Assembly (NCBI GenBank): GCA_014323925.1
Contig: JACONC010000013.1
Span: forward strand, 1-38,552
Direction of reading: 5' to 3'
From: Chromatiales bacterium
GTDB lineage: Bacteria; Pseudomonadota; Gammaproteobacteria; Poriferisulfidales; Oxydemutatoraceae
Length of the DNA stretch: 38,552 nt
Under the pieces are notes generated by a model that did not search any database, had not been told where the DNA came from, and saw only the letters and a list, made by a program, of their open reading frames with translations. The position numbers were made by a program, and so were the translations under genes. Shown in pieces: positions 16,146-24,886 of this stretch; the first letter of the stretch is position 1; every line of letters begins with the position of its first letter.

Positions 16146-17000
16146 TCAGTGCCGTTCTTTAATCTCTTCAAGTTCTTTACAATCTATGCATTGGTCGGTT
16201 GTCGGTCGCGCTTGTAATCTGTGCACTCCTATCTCAGCCCCACAGGAAATGCAAAATCCGTATGTGCGTTGGTCTATTTTGATGAGTGCTTCGTCTATTT
16301 TCTGTAGCAGTTTTCTCTCGCGATCGCGTTCTTTGAGTTGCAGAGTGAATTCTTCCTCTTGGTTTGCTTGATCTATGGTATCTGCGTAGGTGGTAGAGTC
16401 GCTTTGTATATAGTCGGCTGTACGATTAGCTTCTTTTATCAGTTCCATCCTACGCGCCATCAGGAGTTCGCGAAAATATGCCAAATGCTGAGGATTCATA
16501 TATTTTTTGCTTCGCCCTAAACCGACTTTTTTTGCTTTCTTCTTAACGACTTGTTTGGCAACTGCTTTTTTCTTTACGACCTTCTTTTTAAGATAACTTC
16601 TAGCAGATCTTTCAGCAGAACTTTTAGCAATACTTCTTTTGGGTGCAGCAGGTTTTTTCTTCGCTGCCAGTCTTTTAGCGGTATGCTTTTTGGTAGCAAC
16701 CTTCTTATTTGCAGTTTTCTTTTTAGCAGCACTTTTAGCAATACTTCTTTTGGGTGCAGCAGGTTTTTTCTTTGTGGCTAGTTTTTTAGCGGTATGCTTT
16801 TTGGTAGCAACCTTCTTATTTGCAGTCTTCTTTTTAGCAGAACTTTTTGCAATACTTCTTTTAGGCGCAGCAGGTTTTTTCTTCGTTGCCAGTTTTTTAG
16901 CGGTATGCTTTTTAGCGACAACCTTCTTGGTTGCAGTTTTCTTTTTAACCGAACTTTTTGCTCTAGTGGAATGTTTTTTCTTAACCACTTTTGTCACCAT
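16146..17000 (-). CDS. dksA: DksA with long lysine-rich histone H1-like N-terminal extension
   Basis: DksA binds in the secondary channel of RNA polymerase and, with ppGpp, resets transcription in starvation. The last ~120 residues are a standard DksA. They open NPQHLAYFRELL and have a coiled-coil tip with the two aspartates (ADTIDQANQEEE). A zinc finger follows, with CISC and CIDC, and the family stretch LQARPTTDQC is present. Before this lie about 155 residues made almost only of Lys, Ala, Thr, Val and Pro, in 37-residue repeats (PKRSIAKS...KKKPAA). This resembles bacterial histone H1-like and AlgP tails and should bind nucleic acid. I use the ATG at 17000, with AAGG in front; a TTG at 17036 extends the frame. 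Total length is about 284 residues against about 150 for E. coli DksA. Confidence 0.92.
   Translation of the reverse strand: MVTKVVKKKHSTRAKSSVKKKTATKKVVAKKHTAKKLATKKKPAAPKRSIAKSSAKKKTANKKVATKKHTAKKLATKKKPAAPKRSIAKSAAKKKTANKKVATKKHTAKRLAAKKKPAAPKRSIAKSSAERSARSYLKKKVVKKKAVAKQVVKKKAKKVGLGRSKKYMNPQHLAYFRELLMARRMELIKEANRTADYIQSDSTTYADTIDQANQEEEFTLQLKERDRERKLLQKIDEALIKIDQRTYGFCISCGAEIGVHRLQARPTTDQCIDCKELEEIKERH
16644..16960 (-). repeat. In-frame 111-bp tandem repeats coding the Lys/Ala-rich DksA tail
   Basis: Two full units of 111 bp (16755-16865 and 16644-16754) are nearly identical, each coding 37 residues that begin PKRSIAKS. A shorter first copy of about 32 codons precedes them, and a fragment of a further copy follows. 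Because the unit is a multiple of three, copy-number change would lengthen or shorten the tail without breaking the frame. Confidence 0.85.
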
Positions 17001-17142
17001 AGTCTTATACCTTGTTCGTTTATAGTATTCAATCAACGGAAGGGATTATTTTCAGCCCTGCCATTCTACGATAAGGCGAGCATTGTAACACATCCGTTTA
17101 TTTATCCTGTTAGCAAAGTCGGAATGTCCTATTTTCCCCCGT

Positions 17143-18552
17143 TTATTTATCTGCTTCTGTTTCGCTAAGATTTTCGGTTGCCAGTGGCTGTATATCAAGC
17201 GATTTTGTTTTGTATTCAAAGTGGCGAGGCTGTAGTTTAGGCATTTGCTTCTTGGCTTTAATAGACAGCCTGGTAAACCGCTCGACCTTGCCTTCTAAGC
17301 CTTGCTGACCGGAGATAGCGGTGACCGCATCGTTATAATGATTACTGGCGGTATTGAGTGTCTTCCCCAGTCGCTGTATGCGTTCGGCGACGGTGCATAC
17401 TGAGTTATAAATATCACCGGCTTTATCGCCGATCTCGCGTGCTTCACGGTTGCCTTGTTCAAGCATCCATAAATTAGCAACCACTCGCAGTATTGGTATC
17501 AATGTCGTATGCGACACCAAAATGATATTTTTGCTATAGCCGTAGTGGTATAGGTCTTTGCTCCATTTCAGCGCTTCTATATAAGCCGATTCTATGGGCA
17601 TAAACATCAATACATAGTTAGGGCTGTTGATGCCGATAGAATCGGTGTAGTCTTTGGCAGCCAGATCGTCTATATGCTTTTTAATCGCCTTGATGTGTTC
17701 GTTCATTGCCATAGTCCGCTCGCTTTCGTCGTTGGCAGCAACCGCTTTATCGTAAGCAATTAGCGAGACTTTGCTGTCAATGACGATGTGTTGTTTATTG
17801 GGTAGCAAAACCAAATAGTCGATGAATTTTTGTTTGCCTTGTGCGTCCTTAAATGCTGCTTGTTTTTTATAATGATCGTCTTTGACCAAACCACTGATCT
17901 CTAGAGTGCGCTCCAACTGAGCCTCACCCCAAGCACCGCGTTGCTGTGCGTCACCCTTCAGTGCAGAACTTAAATTGTCAGCATCGGCGCCCATTTTCAT
18001 GCCGACTTCCATGATTTTCTTTATTTCCACTTCCAAGCTGGTATGTCCTTTAATAGTCTCGCTATGCACCTCGTTGACACGTCTTTGAAACTGCGTAATT
18101 TGATCCTGCAGAGGTTTAACCAGTGCGCCGATGCCTGCTTTGTTTTGTTCGTGCAGCGCTTTTTGACGCTGTTCAAAAATCTCTTCAGATAACACTTTGA
18201 ATTCGTTTTTCAGTTCGGATTTTTGTTTGTCAAACTGCTCTTCCATTGCGCGTAGTTTGTCTTGCTCGGCGGTGAGTCTAGTTTGTTGTTCGCGATGATT
18301 CAGTTCTAGTGCACTCAACTCCTTGCGTAGCTGATCGCAATCTGACTCGGATTTTTGCAACTGTTCGGTTCTTTCAGTTAGATTATTTTCCAGTGCCACT
18401 TTCTCTGCTTTTAAGGTCGCGATCTCCTCGTTGGCACGGTGATCCACTGATAGCGGCGACTTGTTGCCGTGCGATTTAGATTGTATATAGAGATAACCGA
18501 CTAATGCCGCAACGATAACTAACAATAATATGACGATAATTTCTATGTTCAT
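17143..18552 (-). CDS. rmuC: RmuC family DNA recombination protein
   Basis: The 469-residue product has an N-terminal membrane anchor (residues 4-23, MNIEIIVILLLVIVAAL), a long Glu/Lys/Gln-rich coiled coil (about 45-165) and a C-terminal RmuC nuclease-like domain (about 180-440). Family stretches include QRGAWGEAQLERTLE, DYLVLLPN, IDSKVSLIAYD and YVLMFMPIESAY. RmuC limits inversion and rearrangement at short inverted repeats in E. coli; its fold is related to PD-(D/E)xK nucleases. The start ATG at 18552 diverges from psd. Confidence 0.93.
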   Translation of the reverse strand: MNIEIIVILLLVIVAALVGYLYIQSKSHGNKSPLSVDHRANEEIATLKAEKVALENNLTERTEQLQKSESDCDQLRKELSALELNHREQQTRLTAEQDKLRAMEEQFDKQKSELKNEFKVLSEEIFEQRQKALHEQNKAGIGALVKPLQDQITQFQRRVNEVHSETIKGHTSLEVEIKKIMEVGMKMGADADNLSSALKGDAQQRGAWGEAQLERTLEISGLVKDDHYKKQAAFKDAQGKQKFIDYLVLLPNKQHIVIDSKVSLIAYDKAVAANDESERTMAMNEHIKAIKKHIDDLAAKDYTDSIGINSPNYVLMFMPIESAYIEALKWSKDLYHYGYSKNIILVSHTTLIPILRVVANLWMLEQGNREAREIGDKAGDIYNSVCTVAERIQRLGKTLNTASNHYNDAVTAISGQQGLEGKVERFTRLSIKAKKQMPKLQPRHFEYKTKSLDIQPLATENLSETEADK

Positions 18553-18559
18553 GGTCTGG

Positions 18560-18565
18560 TATAAT
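18560..18565 (+). promoter_or_regulatory. Candidate -10 box for psd
   Basis: A perfect TATAAT hexamer lies 110 nt upstream of the chosen psd start, in the gap between the divergent rmuC and psd. I see no good -35 hexamer at 16-18 nt, so the call is weak. Confidence 0.3.
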
Positions 18566-18675
18566 AGCTTCCTCGTAGGCGGGTAATTCTACATTATTAG
18601 TGTATAAAAGTCCTCATGCGGAACCGCTCCGCTTCTACTAGGGACAGACAGCTTTTTATACGGGATCAATTTATT

Positions 18676-19545
18676 ATGGAACAAGTCAGTTTATGGCAGC
18701 GCATCAAAGGATGGTTATTCCATTTCTTTCCGCATCATTTAATCTCGCGTTTGATGTTAATGCTCAGTCGCTTAGAGATACCGCTTGCATACTACGCAAT
18801 ACGACTGTTCGTGCGCGTATTCAAAGTCAATCTAGCCGAAGCCGAAACCGATAACCTACGCGACTATCCCAGTTTTAATGCCTTTTTCACGCGCGCCCTT
18901 AAACCCGAAGTGCGTCCGATAGCGGTTGCCTCTAATATCGTCGTCTCACCTTGCGACGGCTATGTTATGCAAATAGGGAAAATAGCCGAAGGGCGCATTA
19001 TACAAGCCAAAAACCACGACTATAGCGTCGCCGAGTTATTGACGCCCAGGGTGAGTGATGCCTTTGCGGCAGGTGTTTTCTGCACTATTTACCTAGGTCC
19101 CAGTCATTATCATCGCGTACATGCCCCACTGACCAGCCAGTTAAGGGCAATGATCCATGTCCCCGGCCGTCTGTTCAGTGTTGCGCCGTATGCTACCCGA
19201 GTGATACCGCGTCTTTATACCAAGAACGAACGCGTTATCTCCGTCTTTGATACCGAACACGGCACCGCCGCCGTGGTCATGGTCGGCGCAGTCAATGTCT
19301 CTGCTATAGAGACGGTATGGCACGGATTAGTCAGTCCTGCTACGCACGCATTGAGCTATCACCGCTACGGAGCCGATAATTCAGCACAACCAACGGTCGC
19401 ATTGAACAAAGGCGATGAGATGGGCCGTTTCAATATCGGCTCAACCGTGATATTGCTCATCAACAACGAAAACATAAACTGGAACCCGCTACACCATCCT
19501 GGTTCCTCAGTGCAAATGGGTTGCGAGTTGGCATCTATAATATAG
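18676..19545 (+). CDS. psd: Phosphatidylserine decarboxylase proenzyme
   Basis: Psd converts phosphatidylserine to phosphatidylethanolamine at the inner membrane. The 289-residue length from the ATG at 18676 fits the E. coli protein; an upstream in-frame ATG (18616) would add 20 residues with no match to the family. Conserved parts are YPSFNAFFTR, SPCDGYV, the LGPSHYHRVHAP segment and VGAVNVSAIETVW. The self-cleavage site is IGST instead of the common LGST, so Gly255-Ser256 is the predicted cut that creates the pyruvoyl group. The stop is 13 nt before the mod gene. Confidence 0.95.
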   Translation: MEQVSLWQRIKGWLFHFFPHHLISRLMLMLSRLEIPLAYYAIRLFVRVFKVNLAEAETDNLRDYPSFNAFFTRALKPEVRPIAVASNIVVSPCDGYVMQIGKIAEGRIIQAKNHDYSVAELLTPRVSDAFAAGVFCTIYLGPSHYHRVHAPLTSQLRAMIHVPGRLFSVAPYATRVIPRLYTKNERVISVFDTEHGTAAVVMVGAVNVSAIETVWHGLVSPATHALSYHRYGADNSAQPTVALNKGDEMGRFNIGSTVILLINNENINWNPLHHPGSSVQMGCELASII

Positions 19546-19558
19546 AATAGGATTTGCT

Positions 19559-21253
19559 ATGCCACTACTTGATTTCAAAGGAAAATCTATCATTTATACG
19601 CACCACCTCAGCGTACCTTTTAAGGCATTGAAAGTGGATGAGAAAAAATCTATGCCGCCTAAAAATAGCAAGGGCAAAAAACAAGAACCATCTTTGGACG
19701 ATAACCTCATCATCAACGGAGATAATCTCCACGCCTTAAAATCCCTGCTACCCCGCTACGCCGGCAAAATCAAATGCATCTACATAGACCCACCGTATAA
19801 CACTGGCAACGAAGGATGGAAATACAACGATAATGTTAACGACCCGCTATTAACAGAATGGTTGAAAAACGAAGTCGGTGTTGACGACCTGGAAAGGCAC
19901 GATAAATGGCTGTGCATGATGTGGCCTAGGCTGCAGTTACTAAAGGAACTGCTGAGTGAAGATGGCGTTATTTTTGTGAGTATTGGTTCAGATGAGATTC
20001 ACAATCTGATCAATATGCTAAATGAAATTTTTCAAACTGAAAAACCATTAGCTACATTTATTTGGAAAAAAAGAAGTGGAGTTAACGACTCTAAAAATTT
20101 TATCTCAGAAGATCACGATTATATTATCTGTTATAGCAAAACAGAGAAATTTGTTTTAAGGGGCATAAAAAAAGATTTTCATAATTATGACAATCCAGAT
20201 AATGATCCAAGAGGCCCCTGGACTAAAGGTGATTTAACTTGCAATAAAACAAAAGAGGAGAGACCCAATCTTTTTTACACTATAAAAGATCCTAAAACAG
20301 GTAATAGATATAAATGCAATCCAGATAGAGTATGGGGAACTGATAAAAAAGGAATGGAAAAGCTTATTTCTCAAAATAAAGTTATTTTTCCTTTGAAAAA
20401 AGGGGGAGCTCCGGGATATAAAAGACATCTGTCTGAAGTTCGCTCTGACAGAAAACCCATATCGACGCTTATAGAGCAGGTAAATAAAAACAGTAGCATC
20501 GATGAATTAAATGAACCTACCATAATGCAGACCCACATGAATAATCAAGCAACTGAAGAAATTAGTTCTATATTTGGCAGGAAAATATTTGATTATCCAA
20601 AACCTAAAAAATTAATTGAAGATTTAATTTTTCAGTCTACCAATCAAGATGATACCATTTTAGATTCTTTTGCAGGTTCCGGCACAACGGCACACGCAGT
20701 GCTTGCGCTCAATAAAGAAGACGGTGGCAACCGTAAATTCATTCTCGTGGAATGCGAACAATACGCTAACACAATCACTGCAGAGCGGGTGCGCCGAGTT
20801 ATCAAAGGGGTGCCTCAAGCAAAAGACGAAAATCTTAAGAACGGCTTGGGTGGTTCGTTCACTTATTGCACTTTAGGCGAGGAGATTAGCAAGGAAAATC
20901 TGTTACAGCGTAAGTCATTGCCCAGCTATGACACGCTTGCTAAATATGTGTTTTATACCGCCACTGGTCAATCACTCAGAAGTCTCACCCAGCGCGATGA
21001 TTTTTATATAGCGAAACTAAACGATGGTACCGCATTTTTTGTTATCTACCAACCCAAATCAAAGTTTCTTAGAAGCAACGACTCAGCATTAAACCTGGAC
21101 CGAAAAAAAGCAGTACAAAAGATAATGAAGCGCAGAGGATGTAGCAAGGCAGTGGTGTTTGCGACCGCTTGTTTTTGCTCGCAAAAAGAACTCTCAAAAG
21201 CGAACATTAGCTTTAGCCGATTACCTTTCGCGATCTACAAAATTGTGCGCTAA
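19559..21253 (+). CDS. mod: Type III restriction-modification methyltransferase (Mod)
   Basis: Mod methylates adenine in the recognition site and supplies specificity to the Mod-Res complex. The 564-residue product has the beta-class motif order: catalytic DPPYNTGN (77-84) before the SAM-binding FAGSGTTAHA (371-380), with the target recognition domain between them. A good ribosome-binding site (AGGA, 7-8 nt before ATG) is present. The segment coding residues about 158-367 is much more AT-rich and uses different codons from the flanks, as expected for an exchanged recognition domain. A run of six A and five G (20396-20406) lies in this part. The frame is intact, so the enzyme is probably active. 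The recognition sequence cannot be read from the protein. Confidence 0.93.
   Translation: MPLLDFKGKSIIYTHHLSVPFKALKVDEKKSMPPKNSKGKKQEPSLDDNLIINGDNLHALKSLLPRYAGKIKCIYIDPPYNTGNEGWKYNDNVNDPLLTEWLKNEVGVDDLERHDKWLCMMWPRLQLLKELLSEDGVIFVSIGSDEIHNLINMLNEIFQTEKPLATFIWKKRSGVNDSKNFISEDHDYIICYSKTEKFVLRGIKKDFHNYDNPDNDPRGPWTKGDLTCNKTKEERPNLFYTIKDPKTGNRYKCNPDRVWGTDKKGMEKLISQNKVIFPLKKGGAPGYKRHLSEVRSDRKPISTLIEQVNKNSSIDELNEPTIMQTHMNNQATEEISSIFGRKIFDYPKPKKLIEDLIFQSTNQDDTILDSFAGSGTTAHAVLALNKEDGGNRKFILVECEQYANTITAERVRRVIKGVPQAKDENLKNGLGGSFTYCTLGEEISKENLLQRKSLPSYDTLAKYVFYTATGQSLRSLTQRDDFYIAKLNDGTAFFVIYQPKSKFLRSNDSALNLDRKKAVQKIMKRRGCSKAVVFATACFCSQKELSKANISFSRLPFAIYKIVR
20030..20660 (+). other. AT-rich target-recognition segment inside mod
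   Basis: Between about 20030 and 20660 base composition shifts sharply to A and T (many aaa, aat, ttt, ata codons), while the mod parts on both sides and the neighbouring psd are clearly richer in G and C. The borders coincide with the ends of the conserved catalytic and SAM-binding parts. Borders are placed by eye. Confidence 0.65.
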
Positions 21254-21255
21254 CC

Positions 21256-23832
21256 ATGCAACTAAAAGAATATCAAGAACTTGTTTTAGACAAACTAGGC
21301 GATTACTTAAAGATACTCAAACAGGAATATAGTGAAGAAAAAGAAACCGTAGAGTTTCATCGCAGCAGAGAGCGCAATAAAGAAATAGCGGAGTATTGTG
21401 GTGAAGCATGGGAAAAATTCAACGAAGCAGAGAATCCTTCAAAATATATAGAAAAAAAAGATGGTTTAGGTAACCCGATTCCTAATATCTGTATAAAGGT
21501 ACCTACCGGTGGCGGTAAAACATTACTAGGTGTCTGCGCAGTGGAGAGAATCAACGCCGATTATTTTTTGAGAAATACTGGACTAGTTTTATGGATTGTT
21601 CCCAGCGAGGCGATTTATACACAAACCGTAAAAAACTTCAAGGACAAAGCACATCCTTATCGGCAATTTTTTGAACGCGCGGCAGCTGGCAGAGTCAAAA
21701 TCCTGCAGAAAACTGATGCATTTACTCAGCAAGATATTCAAGCGTATCTCTGTGTGATGGTAATTATGTTGCAGTCGGCTAATAGGGAGACTAGAGAGTC
21801 TTTGCGGGTTTTCAAAGACTCAGGAAATTTTATCGGCTTCTTCCCGCAACCTGATGAACACGAAGCCAATGCGCGTTTGCTAGCCCATACCACTAATCTA
21901 GATTGTTATGAAAATAAGGACAATGAAGCAAAATTGGGAGGAGGTCGGCAAAGGATGGTGAAGCATAGCTTGGGTAATGCCGTGAGACTCTCTCGCCCGC
22001 TGGTTATTTTGGATGAAGGGCATCGTGCTTATTCGCAGTTAGCTAGAAAAACACTGAGCGACCTAAACCCGCGTTTCATATTGGAACTTTCAGCAACACC
22101 CAACACGGAAAAACTGATGAGCAATGTATTGGTGAGCATTCCTGGGCTTAAATTAAAAGAAGAGGAAATGATCAAGTTACCTATTAATGTCATTAACTCC
22201 AAGCGAGTGGATTGGAAAAAAACCTTAAGCGATGCTTACAAGCAATTAACAGCACTGGACCAAGACTGTCGGCAATATTATCAAAATAGCAAACGATATA
22301 TCCGACCAATTATGTTAATTCAAGTGGAGAGAACTGGCAAAGAGCAACGCGATGGCAATCATCTACATACCGAAGATGTTAAGGAATATCTAATGCAACT
22401 GGGTGTGTTAGAAGACGCAATTAAGGTGAAAACCGCGCAAAAAAATGAACTCAAAGACGAAAGCCTCTTGAGCGACACCTCGCAAGTAAAATTTATTATC
22501 ACCAAACAAGCCCTCCAAGAGGGTTGGGACTGTCCCTTTGCATATGTTTTGACGATTCTATCCAATGCCCAATCGCGAATGGCATTGACACAACTCATCG
22601 GTAGAATTCTAAGACAGCCTTATGCTCAGCGTACCCCGATAGACTCCTTAAACGAGAGTTATGTCTATTGTTGCAACCCGGCAGTGAAAGATATAGTGGA
22701 CGGTATCAAAAAAGGCTTGCAACGAGAAGGCATGGATGACTTAACCGACAATATTAGCGTGAGAGGAGATAGCGAATTAATATTGCAAGCAGTACCCCGA
22801 AGACGTGGTTTTAAGAAGACCAAAATTTTATTACCCAAAGTTCTTCATATAAATAAAAATAAAAAACCGTGGAGAGACATTTGCTACGAAAGTGATATAT
22901 TGCAGCATGTTGATTTTTCTAAAATGTCGTATCGCAAAAAAGATACGCTTACGGTAGATGATATAGACAAACTTCAGGTCGACTACATCACAGCAGATTT
23001 TGCCCGAGATAACGGCAAATTCGGTATTTCTTCTGCGACGGCGACGAAAACTGCCCCTATTACGATGGATTTTGCTTATATGGTGCAGCGGCTCTCCGAT
23101 ACCGTGCCAAACCCATGGCAAGCTGCGAGAATACTAGAGGAAGTTATCACAGCGATGCAGGCTAGAGGTATATCTGCCAAGCAGATTGATTTGAATCGTG
23201 GCGCGTTGCTGGATGCGATAGAGACTGATATCAAAGACCAGACAGAGAAAGCATCGGAGAAAATTTTCCGTAACAAACTGGAAAGAGGTGATATTTGTTT
23301 TAACATTTTTAAGGACTCTGTTCATGATAACTGGGGGATGCCAACCGAAATTGAATACCATGTTTCAGATGATGATAAAGTTTTGAATAGAGAAAATAAC
23401 ACACCTCTGCAATTATCCCTTTTTGAACGCACTTACGAGAGACATTACAATGCCTTTGAGAAAAAAGTGGCTTGGTATATGGACAAGCAACAGGCTATTA
23501 AGTGGTGGCACCGGATGGTTGCCAAGCAGGAATATTATCTGCAAGGGTGGCAGAAAAGAAAAGTGTATCCCGATTTTTTAGCTTTTGTGGATACGAACGG
23601 TAGTGGCAGAGTCTCTATTATAGAAACCAAAGGTGATCATTTGAAGGGCAACGACGATACCAAATATAAAGAGGATCTATTTGAGTTGCTGAAAAACAGC
23701 GCTAATAATACGATGCATGTCGGTAAGCTAGAAACTGCCTCTGCCGGCGAGACCCGTATCGTGTTTGATATTTTGATGGAAAAAAATTGGCAAACTGAAC
23801 TTAACGATATTTTGCGAACAACCTCAGATTAG
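21256..23832 (+). CDS. res: Type III restriction enzyme subunit Res
   Basis: Res is the ATP-dependent translocase and nuclease of the type III system and needs Mod for site recognition. The 858-residue product starts 2 nt after the mod stop. Superfamily 2 helicase motifs are present: VPTGGGKT at 82-89 (motif I), LDEGHRAYS (DEAD-like motif II), ELSATPNTE (motif III), EGWDCPFAYVL (motif V) and QLIGRILRQP (motif VI). The C-terminal nuclease has YPDFLAFV from residue 771 and ETKG at 790-793, the PD-(D/E)xK signature. All key residues are in place and the frame is complete, so the pair looks functional. Confidence 0.94.
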   Translation: MQLKEYQELVLDKLGDYLKILKQEYSEEKETVEFHRSRERNKEIAEYCGEAWEKFNEAENPSKYIEKKDGLGNPIPNICIKVPTGGGKTLLGVCAVERINADYFLRNTGLVLWIVPSEAIYTQTVKNFKDKAHPYRQFFERAAAGRVKILQKTDAFTQQDIQAYLCVMVIMLQSANRETRESLRVFKDSGNFIGFFPQPDEHEANARLLAHTTNLDCYENKDNEAKLGGGRQRMVKHSLGNAVRLSRPLVILDEGHRAYSQLARKTLSDLNPRFILELSATPNTEKLMSNVLVSIPGLKLKEEEMIKLPINVINSKRVDWKKTLSDAYKQLTALDQDCRQYYQNSKRYIRPIMLIQVERTGKEQRDGNHLHTEDVKEYLMQLGVLEDAIKVKTAQKNELKDESLLSDTSQVKFIITKQALQEGWDCPFAYVLTILSNAQSRMALTQLIGRILRQPYAQRTPIDSLNESYVYCCNPAVKDIVDGIKKGLQREGMDDLTDNISVRGDSELILQAVPRRRGFKKTKILLPKVLHINKNKKPWRDICYESDILQHVDFSKMSYRKKDTLTVDDIDKLQVDYITADFARDNGKFGISSATATKTAPITMDFAYMVQRLSDTVPNPWQAARILEEVITAMQARGISAKQIDLNRGALLDAIETDIKDQTEKASEKIFRNKLERGDICFNIFKDSVHDNWGMPTEIEYHVSDDDKVLNRENNTPLQLSLFERTYERHYNAFEKKVAWYMDKQQAIKWWHRMVAKQEYYLQGWQKRKVYPDFLAFVDTNGSGRVSIIETKGDHLKGNDDTKYKEDLFELLKNSANNTMHVGKLETASAGETRIVFDILMEKNWQTELNDILRTTSD

Positions 23833-23889
23833 ACACAATCATATTATAAAAGGATGCCTGTTATTCTATTCTCGTTAGCCGAAATTTTT

Positions 23890-23904
23890 GCAATACCGTA
23901 TTGC
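23890..23904 (+). promoter_or_regulatory. Perfect 7-1-7 inverted repeat upstream of ribE
   Basis: GCAATAC and GTATTGC face each other with one base between, 38 nt before the ribE start. It could be an operator for the ribE-tsaB operon. A weak -35/-10 pair overlaps its right arm (TTGCGT, 19 nt, GATACT). I do not recognise an FMN riboswitch here. Confidence 0.3.
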
Positions 23905-23942
23905 GTAGCAGACCTAGCAAACCATGATACTCTGAGGCGATA

Positions 23943-24551
23943 ATGTTTAGCGGAATTGTCGAGATGGTTGCGAAATTGTCGTCAAGCGATGCGTCGCGTA
24001 GTCCGCGTAGACTTTGTTTTGATACCCAAGTTGATCTGCGGCAGCGGCTCTCTATAGGACAGAGCGTTGCTGTGGATGGTGTGTGTTTGACTGTGGTCGA
24101 GATAGATTCGCAGCACTTTTGTGTAGAAGCCTCAGAGCAGACTTTATCGTGCACGACATTAAAAGAATTAGCGATAGGCGATGCGGTCAATCTAGAACCT
24201 GCGTTGGCAGCGAGCGGCTGTTTTGATGGTCATTTGGTCAGCGGTCATATAGATGGGGTCGGTACGATTATCCGTATAGTGGATGAAAATCACACTCAGT
24301 GGTGGCACATAGAGGTTGCCGAGGATATGATTAAATACATCGCACCAAAGGGTTCGGTGTGTGTCAACGGTACGAGCTTGGTGTCGCATAAAGTTGTTGA
24401 TAATGTTTTTTATGTTAATCTTATCCCACATACTCTAAAGGTGACGAGTTTTGCCGATAAAAAAGTTGGCGACCATGTCAATATAGAAGTCGATTTAATA
24501 GCGCGCTATATAGAACGATTATTGGAGGTGCGGACCGAGCGACAAAAATGA
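23943..24551 (+). CDS. ribE: Riboflavin synthase, alpha subunit
   Basis: This enzyme joins two molecules of 6,7-dimethyl-8-ribityllumazine to give riboflavin. The 202-residue product has the usual two tandem lumazine-binding barrels. The first starts MFSGIVE and has DGVCLTVVE; the second repeats the pattern with GHIDGVG and VNGTSLV. The length is normal. It is the first of six genes joined by 4-nt overlaps; its stop overlaps the ftsB start (ATGA). Other riboflavin genes are not adjacent. Confidence 0.96.
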   Translation: MFSGIVEMVAKLSSSDASRSPRRLCFDTQVDLRQRLSIGQSVAVDGVCLTVVEIDSQHFCVEASEQTLSCTTLKELAIGDAVNLEPALAASGCFDGHLVSGHIDGVGTIIRIVDENHTQWWHIEVAEDMIKYIAPKGSVCVNGTSLVSHKVVDNVFYVNLIPHTLKVTSFADKKVGDHVNIEVDLIARYIERLLEVRTERQK

Positions 24552-24886
24552 TTGATAGCATTCGTACAGATAAAAAAGATTCTAATATCAAGTTGCGTTT
24601 TGTCAGCGTTATTTTATTTATCGTGTTTTTATATCTGCAGGCATCGCTGTGGGGAAACCACGGTTTATTGGAATACTGGACTTTGAGTCGTTCTAACCAG
24701 CAGGAAAAGATCAACAACGAAGAATTGAAAGAACGCAATCAGATATTGAAAAACGAACTTGCTGACTTAAAGCGCAATGGTGGTCTACTTGAAGAACTCG
24801 CACGCGAGAATTTAGGTATGGTTAAACCGGGCGAAACTTTTTTCAAAGTCATACAAAATCATACCGACCAGGATGCATCACAGTGA
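24548..24886 (+). CDS. ftsB: Cell division protein FtsB
   Basis: FtsB is part of the FtsQ-FtsB-FtsL complex that activates septal peptidoglycan synthesis. This 112-residue protein has a short cytoplasmic tail, one membrane helix (about 18-34) and a periplasmic coiled coil (about 45-80) with the family pattern NEELKERNQILKNEL. The conserved segment LEELARENLGMVKPGETFF follows. Its position directly before ispD is typical of gammaproteobacteria and confirms the call. It overlaps ribE and ispD by 4 nt each. Confidence 0.93.
   Translation: MIDSIRTDKKDSNIKLRFVSVILFIVFLYLQASLWGNHGLLEYWTLSRSNQQEKINNEELKERNQILKNELADLKRNGGLLEELARENLGMVKPGETFFKVIQNHTDQDASQ

Noticed and set aside
16639-17025. Plus-strand 128-codon hydrophobic frame opposite the dksA repeats
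   Set aside because: It is the complement of Lys/Ala-rich codons, which reads as Phe/Leu/Val; the dksA strand has the conserved domain.
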